Below are positions 7,700-14,650 of a stretch of DNA of 14,650 nucleotides, piece after piece. The stretch is from Planctomycetota bacterium. GTDB taxonomy: Bacteria; Planctomycetota; PUPC01; JACPCR01. Positions within the stretch are counted from its first letter, which is position 1, and each line of letters begins with the position of its first letter. The notes under the pieces were generated by a model that was given only the letters and a program-made list of their open reading frames with translations, made no database searches and was not told where the DNA came from. Where the stretch lies: NCBI GenBank assembly GCA_030740295.1, contig JASLXP010000431.1:1-14650 (forward strand), given 5' to 3'. The translations under genes and the position numbers were made by a program.

Positions 7700-8966
7700 T
7701 TTTACGGGGGCGATTCTCGCGATTGAAGGAATCAGGGACGCGACAGTCCTGCTCAATGGACCGACGGGCTGCAAGTTCTATCACGGCGCCATTTCGGATC
7801 GGCAATATCCCCGGGCCGGGGCACTCGACCCCGTGACATACTCGAAAGAATTCTATTTCGGCCAACCACGGGTCCCAGCGACCTATCTCGATAATGACGA
7901 TTATGTTTTTGGGTCGACCGAGAAACTCAAAGAGATTCTGCCGGAAGTAATCAAAGCCGGTGACAAGATGATCGGCATTATCAACTCTCCGGGAGCAGCT
8001 CTTATAGGTGATGATCTCAAGCGCTTCGTTCGCGAAACTCAGACGGAAATTCCTTGCATGGTCCTGGAGGACACTGGCTTCTCGCAACCGATCCATCTGG
8101 GATTCCAGGAATCATTGAAGGCCGCCATTGCCTGCTTGAGGCCGGAGAGAAAGGAGGTGAATCATAAGCAGATCAACCTGGTGGGTCTCAATCTCTGCCA
8201 TAGGCATTGGGAGGGGAGCCTGATCGAATTGAGGCGCCTTCTGGGCCTCTGTGGAATTCAGATCGGGGCCGGTCTATCTGCGGGTTCCACTGTGGAGGAC
8301 CTGCGCAACCTGGGCAGAGCGCGATTGAATGTCGTCGTCCACGATGAATTCTGTGATGATCTGTGCCCCTGGCTTGAGGAGGAAACGGGTACCCCGTTTC
8401 TTCGTTCGGATGAAGGAGCTCCCATCGGTTACGACGCTACCGAAAGTTGGATTCGCAACATATGCACGGCACTCAGCCGTGACCCGGCGCCGGCATTGGA
8501 AGAGATCAAACGCGCACGCTATCGCAGTTTTTCTGCGCTTTCCCGCCTTAATTCTGTGACGGGTCTGCCGAAGGGCGCGAGCTTTGCCATCGCCGCCGAT
8601 CTGTCCCTGGCATACCCTCTTACGAAATGGCTGTACAGCTACCTCGGCATGTTGCCCGTGGCTATTGATACATACGACGACAGTGCTCCGCTCCGCGACA
8701 CTTTACAGCATTACCTGAGCCGTATCGGACACCGCGATGCCTGGGGCAAAGATATTGGCAGCACTCAGCCGGACGTGGTCTTCAGCGACAGTTCCACTAT
8801 TTCTCGCCTGATCCGGAATGGGATCAATGCGTCAGGAATCGAGATCTGTCTCCCTGATGATCACTACCTGCATTTGTTACCCAAACCCCTGCTTGGCGCG
8901 GAAGGAGCTCTTTCCCTTCTTGAGAGAATCATCAATAGCCTCTATACCGCATGCTGCTCCGGGTGA
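7662..8966 (+). CDS. Nitrogenase-like component 1 subunit, NifK/BchB/BchZ-type
   Basis: 434 residues from ATG 7662, which follows GGAAG by a few bases. The frame is open further upstream, but that part overlaps the previous gene and shows no family features, while homology begins right after this ATG. It overlaps the fusion gene by 38 nt, indicating translational coupling and a heteromeric complex. GPTGC (Cys37) matches the GxxGC position of NifK Cys95. The first P-cluster cysteine of NifK is missing ([10 protein letters not shown]) and the third is Ser109 ([13 protein letters not shown]). So one cysteine remains, giving four per DK pair, enough for a [4Fe-4S] cluster but not the six-cysteine P-cluster. 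A second domain follows ([26 protein letters not shown]). Together with the fused partner it is the catalytic half of an unassigned reductase. A close variant of NflD/K, COR or Mar chemistry cannot be excluded from sequence alone. Confidence 0.85.
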   Translation: MINSSISHIPPDSFTGAILAIEGIRDATVLLNGPTGCKFYHGAISDRQYPRAGALDPVTYSKEFYFGQPRVPATYLDNDDYVFGSTEKLKEILPEVIKAGDKMIGIINSPGAALIGDDLKRFVRETQTEIPCMVLEDTGFSQPIHLGFQESLKAAIACLRPERKEVNHKQINLVGLNLCHRHWEGSLIELRRLLGLCGIQIGAGLSAGSTVEDLRNLGRARLNVVVHDEFCDDLCPWLEEETGTPFLRSDEGAPIGYDATESWIRNICTALSRDPAPALEEIKRARYRSFSALSRLNSVTGLPKGASFAIAADLSLAYPLTKWLYSYLGMLPVAIDTYDDSAPLRDTLQHYLSRIGHRDAWGKDIGSTQPDVVFSDSSTISRLIRNGINASGIEICLPDDHYLHLLPKPLLGAEGALSLLERIINSLYTACCSG

Positions 8967-9032
8967 TCACAGGTGCGCTTCCTTCATCAACTGAAGGTGT
9001 GCTGAAATCAGTTAAGACAGAGGAGAACTGCG

Positions 9033-12000
9033 ATGCTGCGAGGAATGTTGGTTCTGATGCTGACAGGAAGCGGCTTGACGGCTGAGACGGCGCGTGATGC
9101 GGGCAGGGAGTTCTTTGTATCACGCGGCATCACTTTTTACGCGCCATTCGAGGAATCGCTGGACTCCCATTATTCAGACGGCAGAAGCCATCCAATCAAT
9201 GCGCCGTGGTCTCCCGTCTACCAACAGCTCGGCATCACATATCCAAAGGGAAAGTTCGGCAACTGTGCCAGCGCGCAGAACCTCAGAATCCTTTACGATC
9301 CCGCGAAGGTGTTTTTCCCGGACAGGGGCGCGGTGTCCTTCTGGTTCAAGCCCGTCAAGGGCGATATTGCGACGCTGTTCCAGGTGACGGCCAGGGAATG
9401 GGGAGTGGGTCCCAACTCGCTCCTGCAGCGGGACCTCTATTGGGATACGTTCCTGTTCGGCACAAGCTCACTGATACGCAAAGGCACTTACAGGGCGCTG
9501 ATTCGGCCTGCACTGGATCCCATAGAGGAATGTTTCAATCTGGGCGAGCTCGACAGGGACAGTTGGTTCCATTTCGCCTGGACCTGGGACAACACCCAGG
9601 GAATGCGCGGATACTTGAACGGAAAGAGAATCTTCGACAACTGGGGGACTGTGACATGGATTCACATGATGACGCCCAACGTCGTCAAGTTTCACTCCAT
9701 GTCTTCCATTGACGAGCTCTACTTCTTCAAGCGCTCGTTTACTCCCGCTGAGATTCTGCGTCTCTCACGCGGCGATGTTCCTTCCCCAGTGGAGGAAGAA
9801 AAGGAATACTCGATCCCTGAGCCCCAGCAGCGCGACATTGCCCACAGCTATGGCCTCGACGAGATTCCCAATTATCCGCTGATAACAGCAGACGCCCCGG
9901 TTACATTCACGGTGATAGATTTCAAGAAGGCCATCGACGGCAAGAGGCCCATGCTTTATTGCCTTGACGGCAACCGCGTCTCCTGCTGGCCTGACAGCCA
10001 CGTCGAATTGGTCAACACCGATTACCTCGACATCACCTATCCGGGCGAGGTCAAGGCCAATTACTTCCGCGTCATTGCGGACGGGAAACGCTTTGCGGTT
10101 TCCAGGAATGGGGAGCTCAAGCCTTTCTGGACCGATGAGGTCAGAACCGAACAGGACGGCTGGGAAGACAAGCTGGTCCGCCGTTTCTGGAGCAAGACTC
10201 CACTTTACTTCGATAGGCTCCGACTGGATCGAAAGGGCGCCCGCATCGGTGAATTCTATGTTTACCACGTCGAGGAAGGGTCGCTTCAGATGTCCGGCCG
10301 CAAGCCCCGGATCTTTTCCTTTGACCGCGTCACTGACATTCGATCCCTGGAATGGGAAGGAGGGGTGTACCAGTACTATCACAACCATCCGTCCCCCGTG
10401 GCTTTGGGGAGTGTGACCACCGAGAACGGCAATCTGCCTGTAATTCCTGGCAATCCATTGGTCCCATTCCACCTGGTGTCCCCACCATTCGATGAGCAGA
10501 CTGGCATTGCTGCCGTATCCCTGAATCTTGCTCTCACCGCGCCCGAGAACAAGCTCGAAGACATTCTGCGTCTGCGCATCGTTGATCCAATCACCAAAGA
10601 ACGGGATCTCGTCAATACCGAGTTCAAGGTGCGCTTCGATCCTGGCAGTAAAGGCTCCCAGGTATTCAGGCTCAGCTTTGATATGACGGACTTTGTTTTC
10701 AATAAGGGGTCCCGTCTCTGGGTATGGCTGGTGAGCAAGAGCGGCAGCGATGTAGACCTGTCCCAGTCAGCACTGATCGTGCACACCCTCCCGGTCGAAG
10801 CCGCAGCGAAGGAGATGGTGAAGAACACCATGCGCCTGGTCGCGCACACCTACAGTTGGTCGAGCGAGGGACACCGCTGGAGCCATTCCTTCAAATGGCC
10901 CGGTGAAGAGATGATTCACTACACTTGGTCAGAATGGGCGGGTCTGTTGAATATCGTCAAGAACCGCCTGGCGCCGGACAACAAGTTGGTTGGCACCTAT
11001 TGGCACGCCATTCGTCCTCGAGAGCATTACATATTCAAAAAGTGGGTCGATTACAGTAAAAACGAAGACCTGCGTAAGCTCGAGCATACGCGCATCGAAG
11101 CGCCGGAGGAATGGCCTAATCCCGCCAAAGCACCGGAATGGGCGCTTTATCAGAATGAGCTTCTGAGGTCATTCGTGCGCATCGTACACTGGTGGCACGA
11201 CAATCGATTGGTCTATGAGACAGGCATTTTGGGCGGCTATGGCGACGACACCCAGTTCACCGGAGACGCATTCTGGATCTACTTCGCGACGGGGGATCCC
11301 AAGCTGTTCCGTATCCTGGAAGCAGTCTCAGACGGAACCTGGAAGTCTGCCGGCGTTCAGAACGGGTTTCCCGCTCGTGTCAATGATGTGGGCCATGATG
11401 CGGAAGAAGTGGTCGGCGCCTGGCCGCTCATGATCCTGGCGGATTATGGGAACCCCAAGTACGTCGAAATGACGATGCAGAGCATGTCCCTGATGGACTT
11501 CTTCACGACGGAAACGGCATTAGGCCATCGCCACTTCAGAAGCTGGTACATGGGCGCCAGCGGAATCAAGACACGGGGCAGATATGGTGTAGACAACCTG
11601 GCCAACGCCCAGTTCGCGCTGCTGGGCCACAGCCTGGGCTGGTACAACCGTTGCCCGAAACTGGTGGAGTTTTATCGCGACTGGTGTGATGCCTGGCTGG
11701 CTGATTTCAAGCGCGCCAAAGAGATGAACGTGAAGGGGCCGTTGAGCATCCAAATGCCTGACGATGTGCCTATTCCCCATGTGGGCGGAATGTCGTCTCA
11801 GACGATGCAGCACCAGTTCTTCGTCACAGGTCTCCTGACGGGCGATAACAAGTACATCGACAGGGCTCTGACGAATGACGACGGAGTATTTGTAAAGTAT
11901 TCCAACGGCCGATGGGACCAGGGGATGCTTCTGCGCGATTTTGCCGTCATGCGTCACATGCTTCTCGAGGACGAGCGACTCAAGAATCTACGTCTGGTGA

Positions 12001-12863
12001 AGAGACCCGGCATCTTCACCAAACACTACCTGACAAAAGACAAGACCGGCCTGGCGAAGGAATACAAGCGGTTGCTGGACGTTTTCGCCGGCGGGCTGGA
12101 ATACCTCTACTCGCAGGGACAACCCTCACTGGACCGCCTCTGGGGAATGATGCACTATCCGATGTTCCTGGGCATCCTGGGCGGAAATGCGACCGGCCAT
12201 CGCACCTCGTCCACCTGGCCCGGGCTGGCCATCAGCTTTGTAGATGCGGGCACTGACCTCGCATCTCTGGTACTGGAGAACCGCGCCAAAGAGATGAAAG
12301 TCCTGCTCTTCAATTTCAACAGGCAGCGGAAGAGCGCCACCATTCGCCTCTGGCAGCTTGAGCCCGGTGAATATGAGCTTACCGCGGGCCCGGACAGAGA
12401 CGGGGACGATCAGATGGATGCGGTGACGTACACGAAAAAGCTGAACGTCGAAAGGGCCACACGTGTCACGCTCCCAGTTCCATATGGCGTATCACAGGTA
12501 GCTCACATTCAGCAGTTGTCCCGGAAAGACGTTCCCCAGCTCCTGCCTGACCTGGCGATTGGGAAAGACGATCTTTCCTATAACAAGAGGAACGGCTCCC
12601 TGGAAGTGATCGTTCACAACATCGGTTCGAAAGGTGCGGAAGCCTTTGAAGTAAAACTCCTTTCAAAACGCGGCAGATCGATTGCCCTGAAGAAACTCGC
12701 AGGACTGGAGGCTCCTGTTGATCTGAAGCCCCGGACGATTCTTGTCCGATTCCAGATGAAAGAGAACGCGCTCAAAAGGATTCATTCCGTATCCGTAACA
12801 TCCATCAATCGCGATCAGGAAATCACAAGGGAAAACAACACATGCGACTACTCCAAGGAATAA
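9033..12863 (+). CDS. Secreted 1276-residue LamG / helical-toroid / CARDB-like glycan-active protein
   Basis: Start ATG 9033 lies 7 nt after AGGAG (9021-9025), 66 nt behind the NifK-like gene. A signal peptide is visible (MLRGMLVLMLTGSGLTA, cleavage probably near residue 17). Residues about 33-248 are a LamG/concanavalin-like domain, with WFHFAWTWDN, GYLNGKRI and SIDELYFFKRSFTPAEI, a fold that commonly binds sugars. Residues about 260-600 are beta-rich and unassigned. The middle, about 605-1090, is helical and aromatic-rich (SWSSEGHRWSHSFKWPGEE, WWHDNRLVYETGILGGYGDD), resembling an (alpha/alpha) toroid of lyases or glycosidases. Near the C-terminus AGPDRDGDDQMDA looks like an acidic calcium-type loop, followed by a CARDB-like domain (LLPDLAIGKDD, then VIVHNIGSKGAEAFEVKLL). 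I do not recognise the full architecture and cannot name the reaction. It probably acts on polysaccharide outside the cytoplasm. Confidence 0.75.
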   Translation: MLRGMLVLMLTGSGLTAETARDAGREFFVSRGITFYAPFEESLDSHYSDGRSHPINAPWSPVYQQLGITYPKGKFGNCASAQNLRILYDPAKVFFPDRGAVSFWFKPVKGDIATLFQVTAREWGVGPNSLLQRDLYWDTFLFGTSSLIRKGTYRALIRPALDPIEECFNLGELDRDSWFHFAWTWDNTQGMRGYLNGKRIFDNWGTVTWIHMMTPNVVKFHSMSSIDELYFFKRSFTPAEILRLSRGDVPSPVEEEKEYSIPEPQQRDIAHSYGLDEIPNYPLITADAPVTFTVIDFKKAIDGKRPMLYCLDGNRVSCWPDSHVELVNTDYLDITYPGEVKANYFRVIADGKRFAVSRNGELKPFWTDEVRTEQDGWEDKLVRRFWSKTPLYFDRLRLDRKGARIGEFYVYHVEEGSLQMSGRKPRIFSFDRVTDIRSLEWEGGVYQYYHNHPSPVALGSVTTENGNLPVIPGNPLVPFHLVSPPFDEQTGIAAVSLNLALTAPENKLEDILRLRIVDPITKERDLVNTEFKVRFDPGSKGSQVFRLSFDMTDFVFNKGSRLWVWLVSKSGSDVDLSQSALIVHTLPVEAAAKEMVKNTMRLVAHTYSWSSEGHRWSHSFKWPGEEMIHYTWSEWAGLLNIVKNRLAPDNKLVGTYWHAIRPREHYIFKKWVDYSKNEDLRKLEHTRIEAPEEWPNPAKAPEWALYQNELLRSFVRIVHWWHDNRLVYETGILGGYGDDTQFTGDAFWIYFATGDPKLFRILEAVSDGTWKSAGVQNGFPARVNDVGHDAEEVVGAWPLMILADYGNPKYVEMTMQSMSLMDFFTTETALGHRHFRSWYMGASGIKTRGRYGVDNLANAQFALLGHSLGWYNRCPKLVEFYRDWCDAWLADFKRAKEMNVKGPLSIQMPDDVPIPHVGGMSSQTMQHQFFVTGLLTGDNKYIDRALTNDDGVFVKYSNGRWDQGMLLRDFAVMRHMLLEDERLKNLRLVKRPGIFTKHYLTKDKTGLAKEYKRLLDVFAGGLEYLYSQGQPSLDRLWGMMHYPMFLGILGGNATGHRTSSTWPGLAISFVDAGTDLASLVLENRAKEMKVLLFNFNRQRKSATIRLWQLEPGEYELTAGPDRDGDDQMDAVTYTKKLNVERATRVTLPVPYGVSQVAHIQQLSRKDVPQLLPDLAIGKDDLSYNKRNGSLEVIVHNIGSKGAEAFEVKLLSKRGRSIALKKLAGLEAPVDLKPRTILVRFQMKENALKRIHSVSVTSINRDQEITRENNTCDYSKE

Positions 12864-13018
12864 GCTGCTGGCTATCGTCTGCGCTTCTGTGCTGTTCTGG
12901 TCTTCTCGGTGTGTCCTCCTTCGCCGAGGAAACGATCACGGAGTACCGGAAGAAGCCCCGTACGAGAGCTAATACCTCCATTGCCGGAAACGCTGTGTGG
13001 AACTGGGAGGGAAGATGA
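12842..13018 (+). CDS. Short exported peptide of 58 residues, function unknown
   Basis: ATG 12842 lies about 9 nt after AAGGGA and overlaps the end of the LamG gene by 22 nt. The stop TGA (13016-13018) overlaps the ATG of the next gene as ATGA, so the frame sits in a classic translational-coupling arrangement on both sides. The first 28 residues look like a signal peptide: MRLLQGISCW, then a Leu/Cys/Gly/Ser-rich core, then VSSFA with likely cleavage before EE. About 30 residues remain (EETITEYRKKPRTR and so on, ending NWEGR). I recognise no family. Either it is a genuine secreted micropeptide or the truncated 5' end of a secreted-protein gene kept as a translational bridge. Confidence 0.45.
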   Translation: MRLLQGISCWLSSALLCCSGLLGVSSFAEETITEYRKKPRTRANTSIAGNAVWNWEGR

Positions 13019-14364
13019 AAACCATCACAGAACCTGCGAGACGAATCCCCACCGCTCACGAGTGCGACATCTGCGTCGTGGGAGGAAGCTGCACCGGCGT
13101 TTTCGCTGCGGTGCGGGCAGCACGGCTGGGAGCGAAGGTCGCCATCATCGAGAAGCACAACTGCTTTGGCGGTGTGGCCACTTGCGGCCTGGTTAACATC
13201 TGGCACAGCCTGCACGATACGACCGGTGAAGAGCAGATCATCGCCGGACTGACCCAGGAAGTCGTCGAAAGGCTGCAGAGGCGGAACGGAGTAACCATCA
13301 CCGATGACCGCGTGAACCATCACCGGCTCAACACGGAAGAACTGAAGATCGAGTTGGATGAACTGATCACTGAGCACCGCATCCATCCCTTCCTGCACAC
13401 CTTCTACGCCGCTCCCCACTTGGAAGGTGATCGCCTGGCGGCAATCATCGTCGAGAACAAGAGTGGCCGCCGAGCCATCGCAGCCAGGATGTTCATCGAC
13501 GCGACCGGCGACGCGGACCTCTGCCTCGACCTTGGTCTGGAATCCTACCGGCCGGAAACACTTCAGCCCCCGACGACCTGTGCAAAACTCTTCGGGGTGA
13601 ATGCGCTCGAAAACTTCAATTGGCGCCAGGCCGTCGTCGAGCACGGTTCCGAATTCGGGCTACGTGAAGACTGGGGCTGGAGCTCGGCCATTCCTGGGAT
13701 GCCCGGCCTCGAGATGCACGCCGACACACACGTCTTCGAGACCGATACCGCGGATGGTGATCTGCTCACCGCCAGCGAGATCGAGGGCCGCCGCCAAGTG
13801 CGTGCTATCATGGATGTGATCCGCAAATACGGCCCAAAGGAGCAGCAGATAGCCCTCGCCGATCTCGCCGCAAGTATCGGCGCCCGTGAAACTCGCCGGA
13901 TCACAGGCCGATATCGTCTGACCGGAGACGATGTGCTCTATGGAGAGCGATTCGAGGACGCCATCGCCAACGGCTCCTATCGCGTAGACATTCATCACGC
14001 AGATTCGCCGGGCATCACTTTCCGTTACCTGGACGGCACGGAGGTCGTGGTACCCAGCCGCATCGAACCAAAGAAAGTGAGCCGGTGGCGCGATCCGCTC
14101 CCCGAAGATCCAACGTTCTACCAGATCCCCTTTCGTTCCCTCCTCCCGGCATCGGGATGCCCCAATCTGATCATGGCCGGCCGAATGCTCGACGCCGACA
14201 AAGTCGCCTTCAGCGCAGCCCGAGTGATGGTCAATATGAACCAGACCGGCGAAGCCGCAGGTGTTGCCGCCTATCTCTCGCTTGAAGGCGATTGCCCCAC
14301 GGCTGAGGCGGATGTCACCAAACTGCGTAAGAAACTCTCGGAAGGAGGATCGATCATCCTGTGA
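13015..14364 (+). CDS. FAD-dependent oxidoreductase (FAD_oxidored, PF12831-like)
   Basis: 449 residues from ATG 13015, chosen because GGAGG (13006-13010) precedes it and the dinucleotide fold begins soon after; GTG at 12997 in the same frame would add six residues. Residues 16-48 form the FAD-binding Rossmann start (CDICVVGGSCTGVFAA, then VAIIEKH), with Ser in place of the middle Gly of GxGxxG. GGVATCGLV (52-60), FIDATGDADL and the C-terminal NLIMAGRMLDADKVAFSAAR plus NQTGEAAG are the remaining flavin-site signatures of the family. No signal peptide, so it is cytoplasmic as written. Family members occur widely beside carbohydrate-degradation genes in PVC-type bacteria, but most have no assigned substrate. 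As a flavoenzyme in the same run as the nitrogenase-like module, it could act on the same metabolite (inference). Confidence 0.82.
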   Translation: MKTITEPARRIPTAHECDICVVGGSCTGVFAAVRAARLGAKVAIIEKHNCFGGVATCGLVNIWHSLHDTTGEEQIIAGLTQEVVERLQRRNGVTITDDRVNHHRLNTEELKIELDELITEHRIHPFLHTFYAAPHLEGDRLAAIIVENKSGRRAIAARMFIDATGDADLCLDLGLESYRPETLQPPTTCAKLFGVNALENFNWRQAVVEHGSEFGLREDWGWSSAIPGMPGLEMHADTHVFETDTADGDLLTASEIEGRRQVRAIMDVIRKYGPKEQQIALADLAASIGARETRRITGRYRLTGDDVLYGERFEDAIANGSYRVDIHHADSPGITFRYLDGTEVVVPSRIEPKKVSRWRDPLPEDPTFYQIPFRSLLPASGCPNLIMAGRMLDADKVAFSAARVMVNMNQTGEAAGVAAYLSLEGDCPTAEADVTKLRKKLSEGGSIIL

Positions 14365-14531
14365 CGTGTTTGTGCAGAGAGCACGCCGTCAGGTTAGCAC
14401 GGTGACACCGTATGCTTCGAAACGACTGTCCGCTGGCCCCTTGAATTGGTATTGGGAGCGCCCGCCAAGTACTATTGCGGAGATCGGCGTCTGTTTCGTT
14501 AATCCTGCCCTGCCGCGGAGAGATACTGGCC

Positions 14532-14650
14532 ATGAGCTACAAACGATCTAAACCAGACCTGGCCTTTGCGATGCCTGCCGTGTTTCTTTTCATTTCGCTT
14601 CAGGCTGCCGGGGACGAGGGCCTTGCACTGGCCCTCAAGCCTTCGAAGCC
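14532..14650 (+). CDS. Secreted protein, 5' end only (cut by window edge)
   Basis: ATG 14532 follows GGAGAGA (14517-14523) by 8 nt and the frame is open to the end of the window (39 full codons). The product starts with a basic n-region (MSYKRSKPDLAF), a hydrophobic core (AMPAVFLFISLQAAG) and a probable signal-peptidase site near GDEGLALA. The remaining residues are too few to name a family. The 167-nt gap before it (14365-14531) holds only short hairpins without a T-tract. The gene shows that the co-oriented cluster continues to the right with another exported product. Confidence 0.6.
   Translation, partial: MSYKRSKPDLAFAMPAVFLFISLQAAGDEGLALALKPSK

Noticed and set aside
5492..8966. A true nitrogenase (nitrogen fixation) locus
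   Set aside because: FeMo-cofactor ligand positions are not conserved, the K subunit has one of the three P-cluster cysteines, and no nifE, nifN or nifB-type gene is adjacent.
5492..8966. Dark-operative protochlorophyllide reductase or chlorophyllide reductase (bchLNB / bchXYZ)
   Set aside because: Gene fusion and order differ, no other chlorophyll genes are present, and the context is polysaccharide degradation. The ligand pattern is similar, so shared ancestry is plausible but the function is not supported.
8157..8966. Internal translation start giving a separate second-domain protein from the NifK-like gene
   Set aside because: The strong Shine-Dalgarno overlaps the only nearby GTG instead of preceding it, and the full-length frame is clearly one component 1 subunit.
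8981..8997. Rho-independent terminator between the NifK-like gene and the LamG gene
   Set aside because: CCTTCA/TGAAGG forms a 6-bp hairpin with a 5-nt loop, but the stem is weak and no T-tract follows, so transcription probably continues.
14399..14411. Terminator after the FAD oxidoreductase gene
   Set aside because: ACGGT-gac-ACCGT is only five base pairs with no T-tract; the next gene is co-oriented 167 nt downstream.

Overview
This is a bacterial window with dense, nearly unidirectional coding. From about 1.1 kb to the right edge every credible gene is on the + strand, with gaps or overlaps small enough for one long transcription unit. The gene content (heparinase II/III-like lyase, HEAT-repeat exported protein, giant LamG-bearing secreted protein, FAD_oxidored-type flavoprotein) resembles polysaccharide-degrading members of the PVC group (Planctomycetota, Verrucomicrobiota, Lentisphaerota/Kiritimatiellota) or neighbours such as Hydrogenedentota. 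No ribosomal RNA or housekeeping gene is present to fix this, so the taxonomy is inference.

Layout. 1-149: nothing recognised. 150-681 (-): decayed 3' end of an ATP-binding/DNA-binding (AlbA_2 plus HATPase_c_4 type) regulator, frameshifted inside an unusual 11-nt tandem repeat. 682-1112: non-coding, with a perfect 8-6-8 inverted repeat 73 nt before the first gene of the cluster. 1113-3473: heparinase II/III-like protein without a signal peptide. 3498-5351: exported HEAT-repeat protein. 5492-7699 and 7662-8966: a nitrogenase-like two-gene module, the first gene being a fusion of a NifH/BchL-type ATPase with a NifD/BchN-type catalytic subunit, the second a NifK/BchB/BchZ-type subunit overlapping it by 38 nt. 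9033-12863: 1276-residue secreted LamG protein with an alpha-helical toroid-like middle and a CARDB-like end. 12842-13018: 58-codon ORF encoding little more than a signal peptide. 13015-14364: FAD-dependent oxidoreductase. 14532-14650: start of another secreted protein, cut by the window edge.

The main discovery candidate is the fused nitrogenase-like reductase. It keeps the P-loop and both 4Fe-4S cysteines of the reductase component, and all three P-cluster-type cysteines of the D subunit. The K subunit keeps only one cysteine, and the FeMo-cofactor ligands are not found. It should therefore be an ATP-driven, low-potential reductase carrying a simple Fe-S cluster, not a nitrogen-fixing enzyme. 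It lies inside a set of genes for binding and cleaving polyanionic polysaccharide and next to a flavoprotein. No characterised nitrogenase-like pathway (chlorophyll, F430, methylthio-alkane reduction) has its other genes here, so the substrate is unknown. The working idea is that the lyases and glycan-binding proteins liberate a compound that the cytoplasmic redox enzymes then reduce or oxidise; this is inference from co-orientation and spacing only.
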